A stretch of 64,000 bases of DNA from Arabidopsis thaliana (Eukaryota > Streptophyta > Magnoliopsida > Brassicales > Brassicaceae), in the NCBI RefSeq assembly GCF_000001735.4, contig NC_003075.7, positions 9,797,001 to 9,861,000 of the forward strand. The letters are read 5' to 3'. Below, in pieces: positions 11,601-22,607 of the stretch. The notes under the pieces are model-generated. The model was not told where the DNA came from. It saw only the letters and a program-made list of their open reading frames with translations, and ran no database searches. Made by a program: the position numbers and the translations under genes. The number at the start of each line of letters is the position of its first letter. Position 1 is the stretch's first letter.

Positions 11601-14600
11601 CTGCTAGTTGTTTTAGCAATATTTTGTGAAGACTAACAAAAAATAAGTACCGCTGCATCAAGAAGCTCCAATAGAAACAATTTTCCAGCCACAAGAGCAT
11701 CCTGACAATCTTGATTTTGACTTGCTGGTTCAACCATATAGGCCAAATTAGCCAGCTTCTGAAACAGACCAGCGACAGAGACACGTGCATACAACTCCGT
11801 GTTGATAAAAAGCTGAGGAAAAAATACAGAACCTGTCACTTTACTGAGCCAATTTTTTTAGCAAATCTATCAATCCATCATCTGTCAAAACTGAAACTCT
11901 TACTTCTGTCAGTTCAGGGTCTGGGCTTTTGGCCAATAATGATACTTCAGTTCTGGCATCATTATTGTCAGACAATTCAGCTTCAAAATCTTCATCAAAT
12001 GCAACTAAAATCATAATAAAACGGTTAGCAATTCAATATCACAAAGTCATTGCAAAAGCAGCTTAAGAGAAATAAAAGCCATTACAGACCAGAACCATAG
12101 AGAGTCAGAAGCCTCAATTCTTTAATGTAGTACTTTATCGTCCTTGGGTACATGAGCCAGAGTCCTGATAGGTGCAACGCTGCAAGGCGAATTGTGCGTG
12201 GACTTTTCTGACCTTCCTCAAGTACTTTTTCAACGAACTGTGAAACAAGACATTACAAATAAACACATTTTTTCTCATCGGTTCCCTCAACTAATTTAAT
12301 TAAGAAGGATTGGTGCATACCCACTTCAGCGGACCATGCTCATCTTCAGTTATGTGCATATCTTTATTACTAAACAAAGAAGAATGCAACACAGAAGACA
12401 AAAGCGCAGCAATGGGTGCAACCCTTCTTTTCTTACAGCTGATATGCAATATCCAACATGATTTGACCAACTGCCACATCGTCTACTTGCAAGGCATAAC
12501 AAGAAATGAAATATTTTTTAATTATTATAAAGGATGAACACAAAACTTCCATCCAATCTAGATCAAAATTATTACAAAACCTGAGTATCCACACCCGAGA
12601 AACCATCCAAAGATGATTTCCCAGACGCAAGTATCCCCAAAGCGAGTCTGACAGATTTCAGCATAGGCAAAGCAGAACCCTCCCCAGCATTTTCAAGGCT
12701 GCCAAATCGTAAAGGGAAAGTTAGAGGTCATTCAAGAAATGTAAGCATGATTGCATCCTAAGACTACTTGAATCAAATTTATCACACATCCCACCTCTCT
12801 ACAATATCTTGAAAAATGCTTTTAACTGTATCATCTGAAAAGAACGACTTTCTATCCTCTGGAATACGTCTGGCATCAAGAATATGCATGACTGATAACA
12901 GAGACTCCACACAAAGCCACTGAATAAAATACAAAAAGGTCAGAGACTCAGAATTTTCCTTTGGCAATCCAAAAGCAAAAGGCCACTGATAAGATCTTGT
13001 AATATATATGATTCCACTGGTAAACAGCTATAGCTCTGTCAAAACAAATTGTGCATTACCTTCCAGCTTAGCAGAACTGCCCTTCTACTTCTTACCAGAA
13101 CTCCTGCTGTGAGAAGATGGTTAATGTTACGGACGAAAGCCGGAACCGAAACTTGTAACCAAAATTCACCATCTACCATGGATAACAATGTACTATCGTT
13201 TTCTAAAAGGTTGAAAGCTCCAGCTGAGCACAAGGACACAAATGCATTCAGTACTGAAGCTAGCGCCTCAAATGCTGCAAGATAGATCTCAGCTGCGGCC
13301 TGGTCAGAAGCATTTATAGTGAATTAGTGCAATGTGATTCCATAGAAGACACAAGAAAGCTGAGAGCTTAACACATTACATGCATCCTATCAAATTTGAC
13401 CATTTAAAAGCAGGGCATTACCTCAGAATTACAAATTTGAGATGATATAGTATGCTGGGTGAACTTCCAAAAGAAAGCCAATGCCAATTTGAGTTCACCA
13501 ACACCACTAGTGAATTGAGCACAGTATGACGAGATCAACCCAATAGTTTTCACCGACAATACCTGCTCATCATAGAGAACTGGCATGAAACTTGTTCAAT
13601 GTTGAACTGAGCTTAAGGAAATTTGTAAGTAATTGTCCTACAAGGAACTATGCGTATGGAAATTTGTAAGTAATTGTCCTATAAAAACAAGAAAAGAAAT
13701 CATACAGCTTCCAGTACAGCTGTTGTAGTAGGAACAGATAGCCGGCGTTGACTTGGACCCCCTAGTTTTCCTATGACAGAACCAGGCAGAGCACCATTCT
13801 CCACAGTAGTATGAGACCAGAATATTGAACAAGATGAATCAGCAAATGGAATCAGCTCCTTCTGTATTGTCATGCCAGGAAGGAACCATCATAGTAAGCC
13901 AAGTTAGTGAGAGGACAATTATATTATTGTGTATCAAGAAAAAGTGTTGGCACATACCAGTATTGATAAGAGAACTACAGCAAACTTTTTCTTAATACTG
14001 GAAGCATCGACAACAATCTGCTTGCCAGTTTGCTCATCAGAGCCAATGCCTGACTTGCTTTTCACCGAAGAACTAAGCTCAGAAATTCCATCTTGCATGT
14101 TCTGGAGCTCTAAAAGCATACTCAGAATAAAGATTAAAAACTTCGCAGGTGCTCGTTTTAAATGGTTCTTCTCTTGGAAAAAACTAAGGCCGTTATTTTG
14201 CACAAACTGCAGAGATAGGGATTATTGTCAAATTTGCACCAGAAATATTTTGTTGACAGGTCAAAATCAAAGTCAAGGAATACAAACCATTATGATATCG
14301 GTGAGATGCTCTTCTTTATTAATCATGAGGAAAAATACTCTTGCCCATCGTTTTGTTTGGGAATCCCATGCCTCCAAGTCTTCATCATCAAAACTCTCAA
14401 CATTATCACTGGTAAATCCTTTCAGATACTCATAAAGGCTCGCCAGAAGACGAGTGCCATCAGTACATAAACTGTTGGAAGTCTTTCTGTTGCACCCCTG
14501 GAGCCATTCTAACATCATTTTGCGCAATAAACCTGACATAGAAGAAAGCATATGATGTTAGACGATGACCTTCCATTTACTTTCCATATGTAAATAGTCT

Positions 14601-17600
14601 CCCGCTCACCATCATGGTCAGTAAACTCCCGAGGAATTGCTGAAACAAACTGCAATAGTGTTCCAAGAGGAACATTACAAGGGTTCACCACAGAAGCAGC
14701 AGTTTCTAACACTTTTTGATAAACTAGAAAATGGAAAAGAACAATCAAAAGAAGGAATTTTAGTGTGTTTAATATCGTGAGGGAAGCTACAAAATTATAA
14801 TTCCACATACGTATAATTGACTTTAACAAGATAACTGATCAGTGACCTCGAATACGGTATTTATGATTAAAATGCTGTCTGCTGCTCTCTGCAACAAACT
14901 TCAAGACATCCAGTATATGTGTCATATCATCTTGACTTAAATGTCCACAAGAAGATTCCTGGGCAGTCCCAGAGAATTTATCTTCGAGGTGCCCCATTTC
15001 CTTGTCCCCGTATCCTCCAACTACATATGCCGTAGAAACAATACATTGTACGAGAGCCATAAATCCAGCTCTACAAAAAGACTGTTTCTTCGCAAGAGAT
15101 GCCAGGTTGATCAAAAATCCAACCCGATTCCTATGAAATGAGTAAACAGTTCAATAACATAATGATTTTTATTTATGGTTTAATAATTCACAGACCCTAG
15201 AGAACATATCCAGCCGCACATGACCGATAACATATTTACATGAAAGCAACAAACATAAAAAGTTGGAATTGTAACTTGAGACATCCTACCTTGGGTTGAG
15301 GCAACTTGTGTACGCACTCACATATTGAGCTGCACCTTCAATTGTTCTTGATGTATAGATTCCTTTCAGCCCTGGGAGAGCAGAATACGCAAGAAATAAG
15401 TCTAGTTATCCGTTATCACTTCGGCAAGATGGCAGTAAAACAATGAAGAGTTCCAATACAATTTATTAAAGACATTGGAATACATTTCTTCAAGAAGCAC
15501 ATACCAAAATCCTTGTGGTGTGTAGGATCATTCAAACCCTCTATGAAAGGACCAAGAACGAAAGTTTGGGACATTGATTGTGTACATGTTTTGTATCTTC
15601 TCCACTCGATACCGAAAAATGACTCCATGACCGTGCACCTGACTAAAATTGAAATAGATGAATTAGAAACAGAACTGATATGAAATGGAGGTCTGAATTA
15701 ACCAAAGTGTGTTGCCAACATGGATACTTTACTTTAAGTGACGCTCTATCCATGAGTAAAAGAGAATTTTTGGCCACAATGGGACAACTTCAAATACTGA
15801 TTTTATCTGATGAACAAGTGTAAGAAATTGTTGAATACTAACTAAACAATATGCTACAACAAGCAAACAGTACCTAGAGGGTTATCATGACGAAAGCCTC
15901 GATTCCAAAGAACCTCTAACCAATTAAAAATTTTAGCTTCTTCATCTGGAGTTTCCATGTGACCATGATGAGAGTTATTACAGTCGGATTTCAAGGTTCC
16001 ATCATATCTGAGAGATGACTTGATTAATAAATCAATCTGAAAGGTAGATTAAAAAAAGCAATGAGCAGAGGAGAAACGCATCAAGAGCAGAATATTTACA
16101 AATACCAGAGAGATTAACTGACCTGGTTACTCCATGCTGCTTCTACAAGATGAGTGCCGTACTCCTCAAGCATCTCATACAAGAGCAGAAAAGCTTGCCA
16201 TCCCTGCTGACTAGTCAACCCAGAGTCGACAGAGCCATACAATTCTCCGACGCCAAGCGACTTGGCTTCCTTTTCTGCCCACGTCTCCTTTCTTGTCATA
16301 GACCGATTAACTGAATTCCCTTCGGGCTTCTTCTCAGAAATGGTCTCACTCACTTCAATAATGGATAAAACTGATTTAAGTATATGCAATGACTGCTTCC
16401 TTACTAAGCTCTCATCAACAACCTGAAAAGAAATGTTTTGTACTCATGGATGACCCTATTGTGGAAATTGGAGAATCTGTAAGAATAGCGGTATTTTTGC
16501 CATACCAAGCCTATCTTGATTTCATCCCAAAACTCTTGTTCAGACCTCAAGTCAAATTGAACAGCGTCTTTTTCTGAAACAAAACTTTCAGTTCCGTCAG
16601 TCCAAGAGCCAGAAGAAAGACACAAAGACAGAACACTGTAAGCATCCCTTCTCTCTATTGATCCAACCGAGAACAGCTTCTTGCAGCATTCCCAAATTCT
16701 TTTTATGAAGCCATTCCTGGAGTTTACAGCTTTAAAAATCATTAAAGAGATCAAAGAAAAAAACTAACCAAAAAGCACATAAATTTTTGGTTCTTAACCT
16801 CACCTTGAAAGTATGAACAGATTTCCTTGGTGTGAGATCTTCAAGGATGACTGAGAAGAGAATGCCTTGAAAATAGCAGGGAGGAGGAAACTAACAGCAC
16901 AAGAACGATGTTCTACACTTTGTGACAAAAGCCGCTCAGTCGTATTACACAAATCCCAAAGCATACCAGCTGCAAAACTTTCCACCTTCGGAGCTGCTTG
17001 GTGACTTTGAAAAGCAGCATTCAGAATCAAATTCAGAAGATGGCACGACAATGGAATTGGAAATGATCCAGACAACTGTGCAATGTAGTTTTCATCCATA
17101 TCTATTGTATTCAAAGAATCACGGAGGCAGAGGTCGCCCCATTTGATGAAATCTGATTCTTCGTGTTGACGCATTCCCATCGAAAAACCAACTGATCTTA
17201 GTAAAAATGGCACCAAGCTCACTCCCAACATATCCAATACATTAGTCTCGATCACTACATCAAAGAACGATTCTACAATCTGGTACAATCAAACAAAGAA
17301 ACCAAAAGAAACAACAAAATGATCAACAATCTCAAGGAGATCAAAACTCTAAGGACTATAGTCAACAGCAGAAATTTCTACCTTATTAAGCATATCCAAA
17401 TCATATGCACGAACCATCTTCATCAATGGAATAAACACTCTCCACACAAATAGCTGCAACGCATTATGATTATCCGCAGCAACAAAGCCTGCTTCAACCT
17501 CATAACCATCAATTAAACAATTCTGTAATCACTAACACATCATACATATCTAAAAATTCAAAATTGGTAACTCACCAAAATTCTTTAGTAGATGACAAAG

Positions 17601-17910
17601 CCCAGCCACCAATGAAGCTATGTGGTTGCAATCATCAGAATCAAATCTCTTGTCCCCATTTACCGTATCCTATTCAAAAACATGTTCAAATCTTAAATTG
17701 AACAATCCGAAGCAAATTGCCGAAGTGTGAAACAATAAACCAATCAATCAATACCTCTAAACGAAAAGGGAATTGCTCAATGAGAGATTCGAAAAGAGTT
17801 GAAGGAGATACGCCTGTGGAGCTTAAAACACAGTCAAGGAAAGCAGGAATAGCTGCTGGTGGAACTTGCTTGAAGCTCAGTGACAATGAAGTAATCACTG
17901 ACGAACCCAT
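8652..17910 (-). CDS. SpoU-family RNA 2'-O-methyltransferase, TARBP1/TRM3-like
   Basis: A very large, many-exon gene (remembered as about 1,850 aa, At4g17610). It starts at ATG 17910 ([15 protein letters not shown]) and stops at 8652. Exons I could fix are complement 17755-17910, 17576-17669, 17382-17488, 16804-17279 at the 5' end and 9348-9499, 9151-9221, 8912-9068, 8652-8813 at the 3' end. Most of the protein is helical, Leu-rich and HEAT/ARM-like with no catalytic motif. The last about 160 residues form a SPOUT domain. Its motifs are 1 [12 protein letters not shown], 2 [10 protein letters not shown] and 3 [17 protein letters not shown], with the AdoMet-binding trefoil-knot residues present. 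Yeast Trm3 and human TARBP1 methylate the ribose of G18 in tRNAs, so the same role is inferred here. An ATG upstream of 17910 in this frame was not found; the longer frame starts at a TTG. The relevant 3' end lies close to the HSF fragment. Confidence 0.88.
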
Positions 17911-18168
17911 TTCAATTGAAGCTTCGAACTTCAAAAAAATTGGCTGCAAGCAGCCAGAATAGATGAAGAAACGTAAACGAATTTGAAATTAGTACAGAGG
18001 GAAGTGTTACGAGGAATCTCTCTGTTAAACCCTTTCAAATAATTTTCATGGCTTAGGACAGATAAACCCTAGTCGTATAATTAGGGGGGAAATTAGAATT
18101 ATTGATAAGGGCTTTCTTGGGCTTAACTTAGTATGATTGGGCCGTATGGGATAGACTTCAGGAGAAGA
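17911..18168 (-). promoter_or_regulatory. Upstream region of the SpoU methyltransferase gene
   Basis: This short region between the methyltransferase ATG and the tRNA-Trp gene contains a telo-box-like AAACCCTA (about 18066) and GGGCTTAACTTAG/TTGGGCC words (18110-18145) resembling site II elements. These pairings are common in plant genes for translation and ribosome functions. The assignment is by motif only. Confidence 0.4.
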
Positions 18169-18182
18169 AAAAAAAAAAAAAA
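18169..18182 (-). terminator. Oligo-T Pol III terminator of tRNA-Trp
   Basis: About 14 consecutive A on the plus strand, giving a T-run on the minus strand, start about 20 bases after the mature 3' end of the tRNA. This is the usual RNA polymerase III stop signal. Confidence 0.7.
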
Positions 18183-18202
18183 CCGGAAATTGTTCGGGGG
18201 AT

Positions 18203-18274
18203 TGAACCCGACGTGAATCGAACACGCAACCTTCTGATCTGGAGTCAGACGCGCTACCATTGCGCCACGGATCC
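18203..18274 (-). tRNA. tRNA-Trp (anticodon CCA)
   Basis: The 72-nt minus-strand sequence folds as a cloverleaf. The acceptor stem pairs GGATCCG with CGGGTTC (two G-U pairs) with discriminator A. The D-arm carries GTGGCGCAATGGTAGCGC (A-box). The anticodon stem is TCTGA/TCAGA with loop CTCCAGA, and the anticodon CCA is at 18240-18242. The T-arm carries GTTCGATTC (B-box). There is no intron, and CCA is not encoded, as expected for a eukaryotic nuclear gene. An oligo-T terminator lies downstream. It decodes UGG. Confidence 0.96.
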
Positions 18275-19500
18275 GGATGTTATTATGTTGCATTTATAAA
18301 ATTATAATACCGTAGTATACGCAAATTAAACAAAACATTTTGAGGACGCGTTCCCAACACGGCCGGTGACCAAAGAGTCAATTTAAGCCCGCTTTAAAGA
18401 TATCAAAATGATATAAAACTCTAATTGATCGAGTTAACGGCAGGAGAATCAAAGCTACTAATCATAATCAAGAAATTTAATATATATACGCTATTATTAT
18501 TGTTTTGAACGATAAACACGTGGTCTGGTCGTGATTAAGGTCCTAATTATGTCAACGTTTGCCTGCCACATTGCAGACCGAAGTACTAATTCCACACCGA
18601 CTGGTCTACGACATATTTAATTCATAAACACAATACTTTATAATTAAATTGATTCTTGTAGAGATTTGGCTTCATGATCTGATTTATTTAGTTAATAACC
18701 ATTTCAACAGATAATTACAGTTTAGAGCCTTTTTCCAGTTGTCAAGAGTGTTATGGTTTTAAAATGGCACCCTGTAAATATCACATATGTTAGTGGATTT
18801 ATTTTACCAAAGAAACAAAAAATGTTAATGGATTAAAAAACTTGTGTTTTTTTAGATAGCAAAACCAAAAGAAGATATGGTGACCACTAACACGATCAGT
18901 CGAAGACAAATGTTTCCCAGACTTTATTATTGGCGTTTCCATTTTGCATATTAGTCAAATTATGGAGCATCGCAAATATCTAATAAACTAACTATATAAA
19001 AAGTTATTATAATACAGGGTTACCAATTCCGTATATTCAGAATATTCCTAAGAGGTGCCATTTTGACTAATAAAATGGACGGATCTTTGATTTATTCCGG
19101 AAGTGAATGGATATTAGAAGAAACAAAAGAAATTTTGAATTTCTTGTCCAAAAAATATTTTTCCCATTCTTAGTATACAGAAACATAGAAAATATCGTGT
19201 ATGCTTACGTAACAATCAAGTTGTAAAAAGAAAAAAAGACAGAAGATAAATAGTACAGAATGAACATAACAGAAATCAATCTATGGAATTAGGTACAATT
19301 AGGTTCGGTCTAACTGAAATTACATGACGACAGAAAAAACTGAACTAAACGCCGATTCTATTAACTTCCAAAACTGACTCGTCTCACACGCGCTTACTAT
19401 GATTCACACGTGCGAATATGCCATCATATAAGCGCTACTAAAATTCATTCCAAAGGAAAAAGAAAAATAAATAATCGATCTCAACCGTCCGATCATCCAT
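18275..19500. other. Intergenic region upstream of CBL1
   Basis: About 1.2 kb of A/T-rich sequence between the tRNA and the CBL1 transcribed region. The CBL1-proximal end (about 19380-19500) has ACACGCG/CACACGTG-like words (CACACGCGCTTAC, CACACGTGCG), consistent with calcium/ABA/stress-type promoter elements. No reading frame is supported. Confidence 0.5.
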
Positions 19501-19610
19501 CTTGCCATCACCGTTCACCAATCTTCTTCGTCTCCTCTCTCTTTCTCTCTTTTTGCTGTTTCTAGCTCCTCTCTCTCTGGATCTCGCCGGCGAACCGTTT
19601 CTCTTGGGTG

Positions 19611-20018
19611 GTGAGTGTTGCTTCTTATTTTTAAGAATCTTTTTCTTTTATTTCCATCGAATTTCGTTTTTTTGAGTTTGATTTTTGGCCTGTGGAATTC
19701 TCGATGTTTCTACATTGATCGTCTGGTTTCGAATCGTGTTTTACTGGTACAATTTTGATTCCATCTCCGTATCTTATGGATTCGAAGAACTTTGTGTTTT
19801 TTTTTTCTTTCTTCATTGATGCTACTTTGCTAGGGTTTACACTTTTTTCTTCCATGGTAAAAAAATTTGAGCAAAGTTGTTGAGATTCTTCTAGACTGTT
19901 TTCAATTTTACGTTTCACAAAGATTTTTTTAGATGATTTGTTTCTAATGAAATGGCATTGTTTGTGTTCTGTTTCCATATGTGTAGATTTTGAAAATATG
20001 TTTGTGATGATTGTGCAG
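19611..20018 (+). other. CBL1: Predicted 5' UTR intron of CBL1
   Basis: A clear donor (GGTG then GTGAGT at 19611) follows a CT-rich leader. A clear acceptor (TTGTGCAG, ending 20018) lies about 120 bases before the ATG. The intervening sequence is T-rich, as plant introns are. Leader introns of this kind often raise expression. Confidence 0.7.
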
Positions 20019-20141
20019 TAAACAGTAGCAATCAAGCTATAGAATCTCAGATATCGCTGAATTAGCTGTTGGATTTTATCCGCCTTTTCTTCGTTATCCG
20101 GGGCTCGGGTATAAGGTTTCATCGTCTTATTTCATCTGTAA

Positions 20142-21995
20142 ATGGGCTGCTTCCACTCAAAGGCAGCAAAAGAATTTCGAGGACACGAAGACCCTGTTAA
20201 GCTTGCCTCTGAGACAGCTTGTAAGTTTACTCGCGCTATAAGTTTAAACCTCCTCTAGATTCATTTCTCTCAAAGCTGCATGTTCATTTGTTTTCTGATA
20301 TGAGATGAGAATCATCAGTTAGATTCAAATCATTCTTTCTCTGTTCACTGATTTAGTTTATCTCCGGTTTGGATTTTTTTAGTTTTGTGTTTTGGAGTCT
20401 TTGTCTGCCTAACAATTTCTAGTAATGATCCTTCAAAGTTGGTTAACACTCTATCTCATGTTTCTTGTTACCAATACCATCACCTTAATCTTGTTCCTTA
20501 ACTTGTCAAGACGAGTTCTCTCTCCATGCAAATTCTAAATGTGAATTATTAGTCTCTTTGTTTGTTTGTTTGTTTGTTCCTGGTAATTCTTTGTTTTGAT
20601 CTCGTAGTGTTGCTTGTTTTTTTCTCTTTTCCAGTTAGTGTGAGTGAGGTTGAAGCATTATTTGAGCTATTCAAGAGCATAAGCAGTTCGGTTGTTGATG
20701 ATGGTCTGATTAACAAGGTACAAAGTTTGTTTCTTTTGACCCAATTTGGATCTTTTCATGACCCCATCGTTGTATCTTTTTGTTCTTTACGCTATTCATC
20801 TACAGTATTTTTCAACTTAGTTGACTTTATTTGAGCAATAATTATTCTTCCATGACGATATGTCTGTTCCATATTGCATCGATTCAATGTATCGTAGCCC
20901 TTAATGTTTGACTTGAACTTAACTTATTTTATTGATTGCTTTGATTTTGAATTTTGAAGCCTTCATGGCCCACCTTGTTTATGTTGTTTTTTAATCCTGG
21001 CTTCACATGTATGCAGGAGGAGTTTCAACTTGCTTTGTTCAAAAGCCGGAAGAGGGAGAATATATTTGCTAATAGGGTAAAATCTTAATTCTTCAGGCTT
21101 TTACAAGATTCATCTTCTGGAAGAGTGATCTAAACCAAGATAATATGTCCATTATCCTAAACAATATTGCTTTTCCGCAGATATTTGATATGTTTGATGT
21201 TAAACGAAAAGGAGTCATCGATTTCGGGGACTTTGTAAGATCACTCAATGTTTTCCACCCCAATGCTTCTCTAGAAGACAAAATAGATTGTAAGTTGACA
21301 TAAGATAGTTTCATATATAGGTGTTTATTGAAGCTTTTGTGAAGAGATTTATTGATTCTGGTCTGCCATTTTTTCTCAGTTACGTTTAGGCTTTACGACA
21401 TGGACTGCACGGGTTACATTGAACGACAAGAGGTAATACTAACTTGCAAGCTTTGAATACTAGTCATGATAGATCTTTGCCATGTTCTTGAGTATTCATC
21501 TTTTACTTAATAACTTTGCAAGAAATCGTTAATGAATGTGATATATTTGCAGGTCAAGCAAATGTTGATCGCGCTTCTCTGCGAATCTGAAATGAAACTG
21601 GCTGATGAAACCATAGAGATAATACTCGATAAGGTTTGTTGTTGTCTAAGGCTTTATTTTTCTAGATGGTATACATTTAGAGATGATGTTCTTAATGTGG
21701 TTTCCTTCGTCCTTCTCATATATGAACAGACATTTGAAGATGCAGACGTGAATCAAGATGGAAAAATTGATAAATTAGAGTGGAGTGATTTCGTAAACAA
21801 AAATCCATCATTGCTTAAGATCATGACTCTTCCATATCTCAGGTATATTACAAATTGCCTTTTATGGAAACCAAAGAAAACTGAAAAATGCCAAATGAAA
21901 TGTCATATTAACTTGTACATAAACAATGCAGGGATATTACGACAACGTTTCCGAGTTTTGTCTTCCATTCGGAGGTCGATGAGATTGCCACATGA
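20142..21995 (+). CDS. CBL1: Calcineurin B-like protein 1, calcium sensor
   Basis: Eight exons (20142-20220, 20635-20717, 21017-21076, 21181-21289, 21380-21432, 21553-21633, 21730-21842, 21932-21995) join to exactly 213 codons. CBL1 binds calcium and recruits CIPK kinases (CIPK1, CIPK9, CIPK23) to the plasma membrane to control K+ and nitrate transport and drought, salt and cold responses. The N-terminus MGCFHSK has Gly2 for N-myristoylation and Cys3 for S-acylation, both required for membrane targeting in this family. EF-hand loops are visible at [26 protein letters not shown] and [13 protein letters not shown]; the first EF-hand is non-canonical, as usual in CBLs. The C-terminal [12 protein letters not shown] contains the conserved FPSF motif with the Ser phosphorylated by CIPKs. 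At4g17615 is the likely locus. Confidence 0.97.
20557..20578. repeat. (TTTG)n microsatellite in CBL1 intron 1
   Basis: About five TTTG units in the intron between exons 1 and 2; a simple repeat with no other signal. Confidence 0.85.
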
Positions 21996-22607
21996 AGAAA
22001 CAAACTGGTTTAAGACCGAGTAGATTGCCACGAGTTGGAAGAACAAGTCTGAGCTAATCGGTGTAATCAACATCTGTTTGTAAACAGTAGTAGAGCATAT
22101 TCTCTTGAAATTGTTTGGGTTACTTTTTTCTTCTCACAACAGTTTAAAATTTTGGGTTTTTAGCTTACAAAAAAAAAAAAAGAAGAAGCGCGTAATCACC
22201 AATCCTTCACTTCATATAGTTAGGAAATGTTAATGAGTTTGTACATATTACATCATACGTTTGTTGTAATTGTTTTTTTTCAAGTAAAAAAGTAAAGATT
22301 TGTTACGTTTACTCGGGGTTCTAATTGTTCCAATGGAATCTTATACTGCAAAAACGTGAATTTGAGATTTTGTTGGGTCCTTAACCGCAAAAGCGAAAGT
22401 ACGAATGTCCTAGGACCCGACCCGATGAAATTTACAGTCTTGCCACTCTTCTCTTGTTACAGTGTTCCTCTCTTCTCTCTCGATTTCGAAGTTTCCAGCA
22501 ATTTAGGGTTCTTTCTCGATTGGAGAATTCGTATGTTGTTATCATGTTCTCGTCATTGTTGTGCTTTCTTTGTTAAATTCTAGATTTGGAATCGAAATTC
22601 TAGACTA

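Noticed and set aside
16922..17146. Plus-strand open frames inside the SpoU methyltransferase gene
   Set aside because: Antisense to a long, well-defined coding exon (16804-17279) of the minus-strand gene.
19631..20122. 163-codon minus-strand frame upstream of CBL1
   Set aside because: Lies over the CBL1 leader intron; Lys/Asn/Ser-rich translation of T-rich intron DNA without homology.
20562..20834. 90-codon frame inside CBL1
   Set aside because: It is intron 1 plus exon 2 of CBL1 read through; the spliced CBL1 protein explains it.
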